A DNA stretch of 64,000 bases from Rhizomys pruinosus (GCA_009823505.1 VZQC01011955.1:1992929-2056928), one strand, 5' to 3'. Positions 46,609 to 59,219 are shown, numbered from the stretch's first letter. Made by a program: numbers and translations. The notes: generated from the letters alone by a model not told the origin.

Positions 46609-49154
46609 GCCAGCTCAAGATGGTGGCAGTTTCTCCCCACAGAGTCTCTGTTCTCTGTCCTGGCTCATACCGATCACAGTGACTCCACGATGTTGCAATC
46701 CACCTGGGAGACAACTGACAGGAATGGACGGTCATGGGTGGCCTCTGGCTTCAGATGAGCATGCATTGCTCTGGGCATGTGTGCACAACCACCCAGTCAG
46801 GAGACCCTGTTGTCTTTCTGTGTACTTGGACCCCAGCTCCCCACTGTCTGGAACAAGGGTTCCTCTGCACGGTGGTGTGGTTCACATCCAGTTCACTCTG
46901 GTGGCTGGGGCCTCTCCTGCTCTTTTCTGAACCCCTTACTTGCTCCTAGAAGGGGGGGTTAAGTTCTTGCTGGCTTTCTATTCCCAGAGAGCACCCCACC
47001 TTCTGCCCTTCTGACCTGCCCCAGCATCTCATCCATCCTGACCAGCTTGCAGTTGGGCGTTTTAGCCGTCTTTAGATATACCACGAGTGATTCTGACTCA
47101 GGCACAGGCATGGCTGTCTCTGTAGCTTCTGGGTACCTCTCAACGGTCCTGTGACAGCAACATATAGAACACTCTCTGATGGGCCACCCTGCTGCCCCTG
47201 CTGCCTAGCCAGCTTTTCCCTTTGGGAGCAGCTATTGGTCCTGTGGCTGAGAGCCTTTTCAAGGGACTTCTGTGGAACAGGGATACTCTTTCTTCACCAT
47301 GGGACACCTAGAAGTGATCATAGTTAGTCCTTGCAGGCTGCCCTGTTTTGCTTTTTAATATTGAATGGTCTTAGCTGCTGTTACTGACCAGTTCTGCATT
47401 GATGGGGCTTTAGACATTTCTGACCAGTTTGGAAAGCATCCCTGTGGGCACACAAGGCTGTGTACTCAGGATGGAGACACCCTAGTGTGAGAAGAGCGTC
47501 TCTGCTTTCTTTCCATTTGTGCCGCATTGGTTTCACCTTCCCCTACGGCTGCTAGTCCACTTCTTACCACTTTCTAGACAGTGGATTTTGGCCTGGAGTC
47601 ACCTCCTACCAAGAGTGTCAGAATCTTGGCTGTCTTCTCTCACTTGCTACTTTGCTGCTGGGCACGCAGGGCCCTGGGAAGGGCTTTGTTGGCTAATCTC
47701 ACGGACCTTGCATGGCCCTTGAACCTGGACCACCTTGTTCCTGACTGTGCTTGGGGGTCACATGTGGACTTTCTCTTCTGTACCCCCTGTGTGTTTTCAG
47801 GCTCTGACCACCCGAGCTTACCCTTGGGTTTAAATGACATGGTTAAGGACCAAGTAGGCCTGGGGTAGATTCTATTGTCATTTTATTTTCATTGTCTCTT
47901 TCACATCACAGAGATGGTATTGGTGTGAAAGGTCAATGTCCAAGAGTCCCTCAGTCTTTCCTGAGTGTGCAGGGCCCACACGGCCTAGGCCAGCACCGCC
48001 TCACACTTACTGCTGAGGCTCATCTGTTTGCTGCGCCATCTTGTGGCTCTGCAGAGCTCTAGACTGGTCACACTTTACCTTAAGGCTGTCCTCACCCCAC
48101 CCCCACCCAGGCTAAGAATCCTGTTGCTTTAGGATCAAGTCCAGACTCCTTAGCTGGTCTGTCTCCAGGCTGTTAGCCTGAACTTAACCTTCCCTTGAGA
48201 CCTGTGTCTACACCAGGCACCCAGTCCTTGGGTGTGTGGAACTCCCTCCCCCAGCCCTTTGCTTTTGCCTCTGCCTGGAGTGACCTTTCTTCTCCTGGCC
48301 TGTGCCTGTGACTCTTTGGTGTCAGTGGTCTCAGAATCCCCTCCCCCAGGTCTCCTGATGGCCAGATTTACTCCACCGACCCTGTGCATCTCTGTGCATT
48401 ACCACTCTCCTGTCCCACGGTCACCCCCACTGCCACTTGGAGCCCCCAGCCCCTATGATGATATTTAGACTGTGGCTTAATGAGTGATATCCCCCCACCG
48501 ACACTTTCTTCCTAGGGGCTGGTCTCTTGTACTCCAGGAGGCCTCAGGCTGAGTGCTCAGACATGGGAGATCTCTCTGGAATACAAATGAGGGTTGGTTA
48601 AGACCCGAATGTCTGCTGGCAGAAAGCTCAACTCTCCTGAGGAGCCTTTTGGAAAGTGAGAAAGGAGCCTGTGGGTAAAGACGTGCCCTCGGCATACCAG
48701 GGCAGAGCAGAGGGAATGGAGACTCAGGAAAGGACAGCCATGGGGCACAGCTTTGTCTGGGCTAGTGCCATATCTGTCCCTGATGGAGCCGTGGCCTCAC
48801 TGAGGGCTGTACTCGGCCTGTTGCCTTCTGCCCTGGTGCATGTGGGTGCATGCCTTACTGGCCCACAGGGGTAGTAGGGACTTGTAGCCACGTGCTCTGT
48901 GCTCCAAGGGCAGCAGGCCTCAGGTTTCTGAGTCTGGATGTCTCGGGCCTGACTCAGTGCAGGGGCCCAAGAGCTTTTTTTTTTCTGATTTGCTCAACCC
49001 ATTACAACCAGAGCGCCTGGGTCATAAGGATACCAAAAGTTAAGTTACTCCAGACTTCTTTTCATATAGATGGGAAAGCTGAGATGCAGATAACTTAGGT
49101 GACTTTCAGAAATACATGAATGATGTCAGTCATGGTTCTAGGTAATCAGCTCAT
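46609..49154. other. Intron stretch without recognised gene
   Basis: Ordinary intron. A MIR-like phrase (CATATAGATGGGAAAGCTGAG) lies near 49063-49083. Confidence 0.5.
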
Positions 49155-49292
49155 TTCTTTGAGACAGGGTCTCCCTGAGGCCCCAACTGGAACTCACTGT
49201 GTTCACCAGGCTTGCCTTGAACTCAGAGATCTGCCTGCCTCTGCCTCCCGAGTGCTGGGATTAAAGGTGTGCACCACCATGCCCTGCTTTCT
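49155..49292 (-). mobile_element. B1 SINE
   Basis: TTTCTTTGAGACAGGGTCTCC, CACCAGGCTTGCCTTGAACTC, CTCCCGAGTGCTGGGATTAAAG and GTGCACCACCATGCC. Slightly shortened in the middle. Confidence 0.92.
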
Positions 49293-52200
49293 TATATAAC
49301 ACAGGATAACCTGCCCAGCAGTGGCACTGACCACAGTGTGCTCGGCATTCTCATATCATTCAGCAATCAAGAAAATGCCCCACAAACATGGCCACAGGCC
49401 AGTTCAATGAAGGTGATTCCTCAGTAGAGATTCCTTCTTCCCAAGTGTTGACAACTGAAGCTGTCCAGCACAGAACTGACACCCAAGGTTTAGCTATGCA
49501 GATTCCCACCTCCAGCATATGGCAGGCCGCTGCCAGCCAGGTATAGCCGACTGTATCCAGGCACCTGGACAGGTGTGGATGTCTTAGAATTGATATCATC
49601 TGTAAACTATAATGAAAAGGCAGGTCCTCAGGGAAGTGCTGAGAAGGGGGGGTGTTGGGCCTGGCTTTGGTTGATGGTAAGTCCAATAGCAGTAGAGTTT
49701 TTACCTCTTCAGTGGTCTGCTAGAGGGTCCACTAGTTGTCTTCCCTGCAAACAGTGTACCGTGACTTACTACCTCATCCTCACATGGCCTGGGTGTCTTG
49801 AGAATAGATGTCTCCTTCTGCAGAACTGTGCACAGAACTATACTGTCCCTTTGAAGGCATGACTTCCTTGACTCTACTGGAGTGCCATCATCACCATACA
49901 GTCCTCTTACATCTCAGCAGGTGTCCACTGCTCCTCTGTGTGCCCAGTACCTTGCCAACCCTGATGTCTCAGAATCCTGCACTTGCCCCTTGCTTTGTGC
50001 CATGTAGATCTATCTTCCTGATGGCTGTCTTCCTGGACTGTCATCTGTCTTTGTCACTAAGTGCAGTTTCCCAAGAATAGTCTATCTTCTCTTGTGCTTG
50101 TTCATCTTGATCCAGGGCTGGGAACCTTGACCTAGTTACTGTTTCCTTCTTGAGATGATGGGCTGGAGTAGAGGACCCTTCCTTTGCTCTTTGCTAGTGC
50201 TGGGCCAGCAGGTCTCCCCTTCCAAGAGAGAAAGAATAGAGCTTCCATATGCATCTCTCTCCTCATGCATTTACCTTGGGCTGATGCCAGTGTGCAGGCC
50301 TTGGCCCCATTACAGTATGTGAGAAAGGTTTCCTAAGAACAAGCTGGGTGGTTCTGGCCCACCTGCAATTGTGCTGCTCTTCCTGGAGCTAGGTTTTCTC
50401 ATGCCATATTCCTTTGCCTGGCATTGAGGAGCCAGTTCCCATCTGGGCGGGGTACTGGCTGGGAAGGCCTTTCATCTAGCACTAAGAGGTTCTGACCCCC
50501 AGGTTCTTTGTCAGAGGAACTGATAACAGCACCAACTTTAGGGTGAGTGTGAGGGGAAGCTGTGTGTAGTAACTACATTAGCAGTGACTCACCCTGGAGG
50601 CTTAATGGGACCCTGTCTGTCATGGTATGGAAGCTATATTCAACAGAAGCTTCATGGACCTCAGCCGGCATGGGAGGAGTGGGTAAGAAGTCCGGCCCTT
50701 GTTGCCATTAGCAGTACTGGGACTGGGCCATGTGTGATAAGACAAGAGGAGTGAGATGATACCAAGTAGGCTCAAGGTCACCTCCTTTCCATAAAGGCCC
50801 CTGTGGGTAGTCTCCAACAGCTATGAGGATGCCTTTCAGCTCTCACTGGGGGGCCTTCCTGCCATTATTTGATGGCCAGGTACTACTGAAAGGCACATCT
50901 GACTCCCAGGAGCCCATGGATAGGACCATGGGTTTCCCTGGCCTTGGCCTGCTATTCCAAGATGCATAGTGTTTCTCCTCCCAGACCCAAAAGAGGCCCT
51001 GGATGCTGACTCCTACTACTAGATTTAGTTGTTTGTAGGTGATGGCTTGAAGCTGTGAGAGCGCAGTAGACTTGTACTCATGCTCTCAGAAGGCTGAGAA
51101 CACTGCTCCTCCCCCCACCCCCTGCCCAGGGATAGGGGAGCAGTTCAAGGGAGGTCACAGTGAAGAGCAAGTCTGGCACCCAGGTCTTGCTGTTTGAGCT
51201 GCTACTTCCTTTTTGTTGCTTGAAGTATATCATGTACATAGACAAGTAGACACATCTGTAAGTGGTCCCTTGATGGCCTTTCACAAAGCCACCAGATACG
51301 CATATTAGATGGAGCTGTGGAACAGAGCCTTGTCCCAGAGCCACTCGCCATTCCCTGCCACTCTCCTCCCTTCCTCAGTCCTCCCCTCCCCTTTCCCTAT
51401 CTCTCTCTCCCATCCTTTCTTCCTCTCTCCTCTTCCTTCTCCCCTCCCCCTTTTTCTTCTTTCTTTTGTGTCAATACTTAGGAGTACCTCAGTGTGACAC
51501 CTATCAAAACTATCTTGCCTCCTGTCTTGGGCACCTGGCCTGGCACAGGATCAGCAGCCAGGCTGTGTTGGTTTCCTCTGTGTCAAACCTAAAATGCTCA
51601 CTCTCCTGCAGGTCAGGGGCCTTTGGCTTTAGCCAGCTTTGTTCTCTGCTTCAAGCTCCCTCTAGGCTTTGATGGAGGAGCTGACTAAGGTGCATCTCAT
51701 CCAAGGCTTGACCTAGGAAAGATCTGCCTCCCACAGATTCCTGGCAGAGTCCACTCTCAGCAGCTGTAAGACAGAGAGCTGTAGTATCTTGCCAGAGGTG
51801 CCCACAGTGTCCAGAGCTATTCAGCTTCTGGCTACATGGATCTTTCCTCTCTGGTAGGGCCTCTTCCTGTGTGGTGGCATGGTCTGTGTCTTCACAACTA
51901 GCCACCAAGAGAGCAGGAGGCCAGAGTGCAGAATGTGAACACAAGAGTGATGCCACCTTTTGGCTGGTAGGATGGCATGAGCCCCCCCCTCGCAGGGGAG
52001 TCAGGGGATCTTGGGGCCAGGCAGTCTGCCAGGGAAGAGACCCTGCCTCAGCCCTGGGCTGTATGCCTGGCGTCCTGCTCCCCATGCAGAGCTGTCCTCT
52101 CTTCAAGGGCCCTCTCCAAAGCTGGGGACAGAACCTAGCTTCTGGGAGGAAGGAGAGAAGCTGGTCACCAATGTAAGAGACCAGGTTTCTCTAGCACACT

Positions 52201-52849
52201 GGAAGGGCTCGTGTCCTCATTCCATTATTGGCGAGTCTGGTCCCCACCCTGCTCCTGGCTGGGAAGATCCTTCCGAGACTCCCTGCAGCTGTGTCTCCCC
52301 CAGAGCATCTGCATCTCCACTCATTCTTCAGCTACCATGTGGCCTGATGCCTGGGCCACTGGTGTGGTGCTGAGCTTGCTAGCCCTGTCTGGGATACTTG
52401 GTTGTTTCCTAGACAGTGACAGTCCTGAGGCTGATGAGACAGGCTTGCTCCTGTGGAACCTGAGTGGGTCATTCCATTAGTACCATTGAGGTGTGACTGC
52501 CTAGGGGCTGGCTTTCTGATAGCACTGCCTGGACACCTGTCCACTGGGGCTGCAGGAGGCCTGCTCCGCTCTTTCTTCCTCATTCACCCGCTTTGGCGCC
52601 AGGCTTTGGTCCTCTGTCTGCTGTTCTAGATCTGATTGAGCTGTGCACAGAAATGTACAACAGTGAGGTGCAGATTCTCCTCAGCCTTTCTGGGGAATGA
52701 AAGCACTCCAGTCATCAGCCTGTGTTTCAGTAGGTGACACAGTACTCTACTGAGGCCTAAGACTTGGCATTATAATGGTTGGTAGATCCTGGCAGAGTTC
52801 CAGCTAATTGTGTTTAATCTCAGGCCAGTCACTTTGACTTTCAGAGACT
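49293..52849. other. Intron stretch with one pyrimidine tract
   Basis: A C/T-rich run occupies 51345-51468. Several overlapping open frames at 51.6-52.4 kb on both strands carry no domain I recognise. No exon can be supported. Confidence 0.5.
51345..51468. repeat. Pyrimidine-rich tract
   Basis: About 120 bp of imperfect CCTCTC/CCTTTC sequence on the + strand. Confidence 0.8.
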
Positions 52850-52985
52850 TGATTTCTTTTTCATTTCTTGAGACAGTCTTGCTACATAATCTAGACTAGC
52901 CTGAAACTTGCTCCGCAGCCCTGGCTGTCCCCAAACTCACAGTCCTCCTGTCTTACCCTCCTGAGTGCTGGGTTACAGGTTTCTT
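52850..52985 (-). mobile_element. Old B1-type SINE
   Basis: TTTCTTGAGACAGTCTTGC, ATCTAGACTAGCCTGAAAC, CTCCTGAGTGCTGGGTTACAGG. It has a rearranged or duplicated middle (CCCTGGCTGTCCCCAAACTC). Confidence 0.75.
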
Positions 52986-53204
52986 CATTGTGCCTGACTC
53001 AAGATTTTGTTCATCTGCAATCTGGGAAGAAATGTAGGTGTCCTCTCTGAGGACCACAAGGTTGCTGTGAGAGCCAAGTGCAATAGTTTTTTGTGACTTC
53101 TGTATTGGAAAGCAAGGAAGGCACTGACTTGTATCTATGATGGGGTATGATTATGCAAAACACCCATGCCTGAGGAACAAAGTTTTGTGGTCTTTTGTCT
53201 TCTC

Positions 53205-53428
53205 ATTCCTAGGCTTATACCCAAGAGAAATGAAAACATTGGTCTACACAAACACAGAAGCATGTTAATAGCACTGTAACCCATTATAGCTAAAAAGCAG
53301 AAAATAACCAAGCAGTGACGAGTGGGTCCACCCATCTGGTACATGCATACCACGAACTGCAATCCAGTCATGAAGAAGAAGGAGGCACTGACTCATGCTG
53401 TAACAAGTGTGAATCTTAAAACAGGAAA
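53205..53428 (+). mobile_element. Ancient L1 3'-end fragment
   Basis: TACCCAAGAGAAATGAAAACATTGG, ATAGCACTGTAACCCATTATAGC, GTACATGCATACCACGAACTGC and CATGCTGTAACAAGTGTGAATC appear in the order of an old mammalian L1 ORF2 terminus, in sense orientation. It is far more diverged than the L1 at 4626. Confidence 0.75.
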
Positions 53429-53429
53429 A

Positions 53430-53572
53430 AGCCAGGTGTGGTGATGCACGCAGCAGAGGCGGATCTCCATAAGTTCAAGGCAGCCTGGTCTACGTAGTGA
53501 GTTCAAAGCCAGCTGGCGCTTCAGGAAGACCCTGTCTCAAAAAGACCAAAAAAAAAAAAAAAAAAAAAAAAG
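53430..53572 (+). mobile_element. B1 SINE with internal deletion
   Basis: GCCAGGTGTGGTGATGCACGC jumps directly to AGCAGAGGCGGATCTCC, losing the AGCACTTGGGAGG segment, then TAGTGAGTTCAAAGCCAGC and a pure A-tail (53549-53571). Confidence 0.9.
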
Positions 53573-54668
53573 TAATTGGTAGAGGAAGCTAGTCACAGTA
53601 AACTGCCTACTTTATGATTCTGTTCACATGAGTATTCACAGTCAGTCCTACAGAGACAGAACGGCAGTTCAGGGGTTCCACGGACCAGGAGGAAAGGGAA
53701 TTGAAACTGATAGGGAAAGGGTATGGGGCTTACTTTTGAAAGATGAAAATTGTCTAAAGTTTGGCTGAAATAAATTAAATACCTTTGAGGGATGAGGAGA
53801 TGGGTAATAGGAATTAAATCCAGAGTCCACACATGCTGGGCAGACGCTGAGTTATATATTCCCAGCCCAGTCTACTAAGTACACTTGAATTATAAACTTT
53901 AACTGGGTAGATTACAGGCTACATGGATCATATAATAAAGCTGAACTAGTAGTCCTCAGTGTACAGATGAGGAACAAAGTTTAAGGAGGCTCCAGTTCCT
54001 CAGTGAGAAAGCTGGACTGTATCTCGGGTCTGGCAGTCTCCAGCTCCGTGCTTGTGAGCTCTTGCCGGCAGTGGCCTTCACTTGACAAAGGGCGGTAGGG
54101 CCTTTCTTCCATCCCAATATCCTTACCAACTGACAAGGAAATTCCCAATCTGTCTGTCAAGCCAGAGCCTCCTACCCCACACTGAGTCCGTGGGCCTCAA
54201 ATTCTCAACACCCAGTGAACCGGCATTCACTCTCAGACTGTGAATGTAATACGGAGCTTGCTGTGTCAGACGGAACAAGCTGTTGGGATAGAGAAAGGCT
54301 GTAGCCTTGGATCAAACTTTCTCAGAGTTTCAGGGCCCTAAAAAAATGGGGGCGAGAACCCTTCTACCTTTGCAGTGCTATTGGGGAGCCCACAAGTGTG
54401 CAGAGATGCTTTTAGACCTGCACAACTTAAAGTTGGGCCTAGCAGCCTCTCCTGGCTCCACCGGGCAGGTTAGTGACTAGATACTTCTGTCAGGTGACCC
54501 ATATGTTACTGGAGAACATCAGGCCCTTGACTCACAGAGTTTCTGAATATAAGGAGTCTAGTTAACTACCTAGTTCTGATGAGGCCTATTTAGTCACTTT
54601 GTTCCTTCTGTATTTCTGCTTTTAGTATCATATCTCAGAAAGCATTGTTGAATCCAAGACTATAAAGA
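53573..54668. other. Intron stretch with a MIR-like relic
   Basis: A MIR-like phrase (GTACAGATGAGGAACAAAG) lies at 53960-53978. No exon was recognised. Confidence 0.5.
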
Positions 54669-55110
54669 CCTTCCTCCCTCCCTCCCTCCTTTCCTTTCCT
54701 TTCCTTTCCTTTCCTTTCCTTTCCTTTCCTTTCCTTTCCTTTCCTTTCCTTTCCTTTCCTTTCCTTTCCTTTCCTTTCCTTTCCTTTCCTTTCCTTTCCT
54801 TTCCTTTCCTTTCCTTTCCTTTCCTTTCCTTTCCTTTCCTTTCCTTTCCTTTCCTTTCCTTTCCTTTCCTTTCCTTTCTCCTTTTCCTTTCCTTTCCTTT
54901 CTCCTTTTCCTTTCCTTTCCTTTCTCCTTTTCCTTTTCCTTTTCCTTTCCTTCCCTTCCTTTTTCCCTTCCTTTTTCCTTTGCTTTCCCTCCCTCCCTCC
55001 CTCTCTCCCTCTCTCCCTCTCTTCCTTCCTTCCTTCTTTCCTTCCTTCCTTCCTTCCTTCCCTCCTTCCCTCCTTCCCTCCTTCCCTCCTTCCCTCCTTC
55101 CCTCTCTCTC
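54669..55110. repeat. Long pyrimidine tract with TTTCC pentamer core
   Basis: About 440 bp of nearly pure C/T on the + strand. It opens with CCCT units, then about 38 uninterrupted TTTCC pentamers (about 54689-54878), then interrupted TTTCC/TTTTCC, and closes with CCTT and CCCTCCTT units. The minus strand gives a meaningless KERKG-repeat frame. Confidence 0.98.
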
Positions 55111-55140
55111 TTTATTTCTTTCATTTCTTTATTTCTGTTT

Positions 55141-55258
55141 TGTCCTTCTGAGAAAGGGTCTCCATGTAGGCCCAGCTGTCCTGGTACTCACAGAGATCCG
55201 CCTGCCTCTGCCTTCTGTGCTGGGATTAAAGGCGTGTGCCACCACACCTGGCTGTCAC
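55141..55258 (-). mobile_element. B1 SINE, internally shortened
   Basis: TGTCCTTCTGAGAAAGGGTCTCC, CAGCTGTCCTGGTACTCACAG, ATCCGCCTGCCTCTGCC, GTGCTGGGATTAAAGGCGTG. The TGTAGACCAGGCTGGCC segment is missing. It abuts the pyrimidine tract, which may have grown from its tail. Confidence 0.9.
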
Positions 55259-55380
55259 TTTTCTTCTAAGGGTGGTTTTATCTCTTGCCCTTAAAAAAAA
55301 GAATTTATCTAGTGTTGAGCTTATAACAAGCCCCAGATATAGCTGCTTTCATTTTTACATTATTGATTATGGTTATTTTT

Positions 55381-55618
55381 TATTTTATTTATTTATTTTT
55401 TTATGTGTATGAATGTACTGTTGGCATGTAGGTTTGTGCACCCGTGTCGTGCAGTGCCTCGGAGGTCAGAAGAGGGTGTCGGATTCCCCTGGAACTGGAG
55501 TTCTCCTGGAATTGGAGTTATAGATGGTTCTCAGCCGTCATGTGGGTGCTGGGGATCGAACCCAGGTCCTCTGCAAGAGTGGTCGGTGCTCTTAACCGCT
55601 AGGCCATCTCTCCAGCCC
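55381..55618 (-). mobile_element. B2-type SINE with 16-bp target-site duplication
   Basis: Well-preserved reverse copy from TATTTTATTTATTTATTTTT to TAGGCCATCTCTCCAGCCC. Exact flanking repeats GATTATGGTTATTTTT occur at 55365-55380 and 55619-55634. Confidence 0.96.
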
Positions 55619-55634
55619 GATTATGGTTATTTTT

Positions 55635-58023
55635 ATTACTGCTGTTGTCTGTAATTAATGTCTCATTGTGGTTTGCATCTTGGTAGCTGCCTCCAGTTCT
55701 GTCTATAGAGCTTGTGCTGGTGTTCCAGTTCCCTCCTGACACATCTCTGGAATGGGGACAGAATAAAGGGAAGAGCTAGATGTGCTCTGCCAAGCTCTGT
55801 GGACTTTGTATTGGGGAAAGTGAGCTTATAGAACACATTATGATAAGCTGCTCTCAAGAGCCCTGCAGTGCCACCGCTGGTAGCTCCTGCCTACCTGGGT
55901 TTTCCACGCCCCCATTCTCTGCTCATGCCCTGTAGTGGTTGCTTTGCAGCAAACCCCAAACACATTTAATCTACAAATAATTTTGACATGCATCTCCAAG
56001 AAACGAAACAGTACTTTCTAGAAAGGGCCCCCTGCTGTGTTTGAATGAAATGGCATATCTGTTATCTCCAAAGAATTCAGGGGCCAAGCAGTATGGGTAA
56101 GTATCTCTTCTACCTTCCAGGAGAGCTGGCAGACCTGGCAGTGTGGTAGACTCAGTCCTCTGCTAGGACCTGAGCTGTCCCCAAGGAATCACTCCCCCTA
56201 TAGACTGTGCTACTGTGTGTTGGGTGGTAGAGGACATCGGTTGTGTCATGTTCAAGGCATCAGAGGGAGGGTGGCCACAACCTTAGCCAGTGCAAGGCTG
56301 GCAATCTTGAGTCTCCTTCACGGAACAGGGTGAGCCCAGAGACCTTGGGTCAGGACTGTTGAGTCCTGTGTGGCAGAGTGCTGAGCATCCTGCATCCTTC
56401 CTTGTTTCTATGCTACACCTATTGGTTACATGTCTGTCATCTCCTGGAGGCCCTAGCAGCCCCCGGGGGTAGCTTTATCCAGAGCATAGGCTGTACCACA
56501 GAATTGCACACTTAACTGCAGAGTCTTGCTCCAAGACAGGAAAGATGTGACACTGGTAAGATTTCAGCTTGGGCTTCTGGTGGCAGTTTCTGTGGAGAAC
56601 AAATCCTGTCTCTCCTTGCATGCAGGGCCGCAGAGAAGTTGCACCCCATGTTCCCTCAGCCTTCCTAGTCAACTTGGATTCACAGTGGGGATACTTGTCT
56701 CCCCCTCACCCCATGGTGTGTTTTTGGTGCCCCTGTTGGCATTGTCCCTGGGCCTGGATCATCTTATGATCTGACTGGGCACGTAGTTGGCCTCTGCCCC
56801 TTTGTCTCTTCTCACAGTGGGACTCACCACCATCTCCTGACCCTACCGGGCCCAGCTGTCTTTGTAAAGCCAAGGCCCCCCCTGTTCACTTTAGGATATG
56901 ACTCTGGTCCCTCTTGGCAGGCCGGCCCTCTGAGGGAACACATGTTTACCATTTGCTATGGAGATGGTTCGGGTCTTTCTTCCAGCAATTTATTTGGTAA
57001 GTCTAAAAGACTTGTGAAAAATTCATGAGGCTTCTGATACAATAGATAGGCTGAAAAGATTGGAGGAAAATACACTTATGAGATAGCAGAGGATTTGGAA
57101 GAAGTCTTTGCCCCTTCATTCCTGTCTCCAGAGAGATCTGGTTCAGCAGAGATACTTCTGTGCTTACCGCCGCTTTCATCCAGGGCCCAAAGCTTGTTGG
57201 CGCCTGCTTGTCAGATTATTTCCTCCTTCAGTTTCATGTGATATCTTTCCTTCTTGATTTTGGCTTAAATTCCTGTGCTGGTGATACTGGGCTGGCTCTC
57301 TTCAAAGGTCATTGCCCTTCTTCAGGAACGGGGGCCAGCTTGGGCTTTGTTGGTGCATAAGTGGGGAAGTGTATGTCTTTGTTCAGGTTGCTTCAGTTGC
57401 TGGGGGTAAATGGGCCACCCTTGTGTGCTAAGTGTCTCCAATAACCTCTGAAGAAGGCAGCAAGTGCACATGGCCCTGTGTCACCTGCAGTGCCCCTAGC
57501 AGACTGTCGTCCCTCTCTCTCCAGGGCAGCCCTGTGGCTTGGAAACCCTGCCCCTCTGGTGGACTTGAGGTCATCTGTACAAGGATCTGCAGGGTCATCT
57601 GCAGGAAGTCCTCAGAGATCCTGAGAAGCCCAGTGGCCAGCCACTTTGAGTCCTTTCATATACTCTTCCTGCCACACCAGGCTAGTTCTGGATGTGGTAG
57701 AGTGGGGGGTAGGGGAATGGGGACCTGGCCTTCCAGGGCAGGCCAGGACTGTGGAGCTGGGGAACAGAGTGTAGAGACTCCCACACTCCCATGTATCTGC
57801 TGCACCTGCAAGATGCCCGGTGCTGTCAGTCACTGTGGTAGCAGCCACAGAGTGGACAACCTCTGGGATTAGACAGTGATGTTTTGTAGGGATGTGTGAG
57901 CAGGATGGGTGGAGCTGGCGAACAGTGGGCTCATAAGGAAGGTGCCAGCAGGGTACTCGCCTACAGGGAGTGCCAGTGGGAGAGGCGAGCTGAGACCAAG
58001 GGAAGGCAGTGCCGGCCGTGTGG
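55635..58023. other. Intron stretch without recognised gene
   Basis: Ordinary intron. The 146-residue frame at 57432-57872 shows no domain or splice context. Nothing was named. Confidence 0.5.
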
Positions 58024-58036
58024 CCCAGTGGCCATT

Positions 58037-58175
58037 TTTATTGTCTTTTTGAGACAGGGTCTCCCTATAGCTCCAAGTGGCCTGGAACTCATTATGTAGA
58101 CCAGGCTGGCCTTGAACTCACAGAGATCACCTCCCGAGTGCTGGGATTAAAGGCGTCCACCACCATGCCTAGCAT
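58037..58175 (-). mobile_element. B1 SINE with 13-bp target-site duplication
   Basis: GTCTTTTTGAGACAGGGTCTC, TAGACCAGGCTGGCCTTGAAC and CTCCCGAGTGCTGGGATTAAAG, with the GCCTGCCTCTGCC segment lost. Exact flanking CCCAGTGGCCATT occurs at 58024-58036 and 58176-58188. Confidence 0.95.
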
Positions 58176-58188
58176 CCCAGTGGCCATT

Positions 58189-58604
58189 CTTCACGGGTCT
58201 GCATAAGTGGCTGTAAAAGTGGTTGTACAGTGAGGGGAGGGAGCACTCAAGAGGGACCCGGTACTGGCATAGAGGCGCCCCAAGTGGCACACCGCCACCA
58301 CTGCAGGACAGAGGGAGCTTTTAAGCATTTGGGGTAAGGACAGCAAGGAGCTATACCAGGTCCTGTGGGGTAGAGTTCATGGGGAGGCCAGTTTCAGACA
58401 AGAAGTGAATATGAATCAGTCCTTTGCCTTGAATGCTCTTAAAGTGATACTAGAAACCAAATAGGTTCACTGAAGAACACATCCAAATGGCTCTTTCTTT
58501 GTGTTGATAAAGTTTAGAGAAGAGGCATTGTGGGGTTTTCCTCCTGGCCTTTGTGGGCTGGGGTGGGAGCAGTGGGTGAAGTAAAAACTCACATGTTAAT
58601 TTGT
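58189..58604. other. Intron stretch without recognised features
   Basis: Nothing was recognised. Confidence 0.5.
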
Positions 58605-59003
58605 CAGAACTGTCTCAACCATGTGCCTGGTGGCTTAATAGCAGTCAGTTGTGTCAGTTTGGGGTCTGAAAGTCCAAAATCAAGGTGTTAGCAACGCTGG
58701 TTCCCTCCCCAGGCTGAGGGAGGATCTGGCTCTTTGAGTCCTCAGGTGACCATTAGTGCCCCTTGATATGGAGACACATTGCTCCATTGCTCCTTCTTTA
58801 GGTGGCTCCTCCCTGTATCTGTGTCCAAATTAAGCACATTTTACAAAGAAATCGTCTGTGGACTCAGGCTCACCCATACCCAGTATGACCTTGTCCTAAC
58901 TTGATAATGGCCAAAGACTCCATCTCCAAATAAGTCTGTATTCATGGGTGCTGGAGTGTTAGGGCTTGAACATATGTTTGGACAGTCCAGTTCAGCCTAC
59001 TAC
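58605..59003 (+). mobile_element. Ancient mammalian LTR-like repeat (same family as 24035)
   Basis: GGTGGCTTAATAGCAG, AAAGTCCAAAATCAAGGTG, CATACCCAGTATGACCTTG, ACTCCATCTCCAAATAAG, TGTTAGGGCTTGAACATATG and a terminal CAGCCTACTACA follow the same motif order as the relic at 24035-24431. Gene-sense, heavily diverged. Family name not certain. Confidence 0.6.
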
Positions 59004-59219
59004 AGTGGGGAAGGGCTTTCCTCAAGCCTGGCCTTTTCTCTGAAACCCTCTATCATCTCTTCAGCATCCTAAAATTTTGTAGATTTGAAGAGCCAGAGGG
59101 ACAGTCTCACTTACCATCTGCCAACAAGTTGCTGTGGCTCACCAAAGTGGCTGGGGCTCCTGGAGTCACTGTGGGGTGGCTTTTCTTGTCTCTTCGCCTG
59201 TGTGTCTCCAGAAACACTC

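Noticed and set aside
54660..55124. 154-residue lysine/glutamate/arginine-rich minus-strand protein
   Set aside because: It is a direct translation of the CT-rich microsatellite and has no protein-like composition apart from the repeat.
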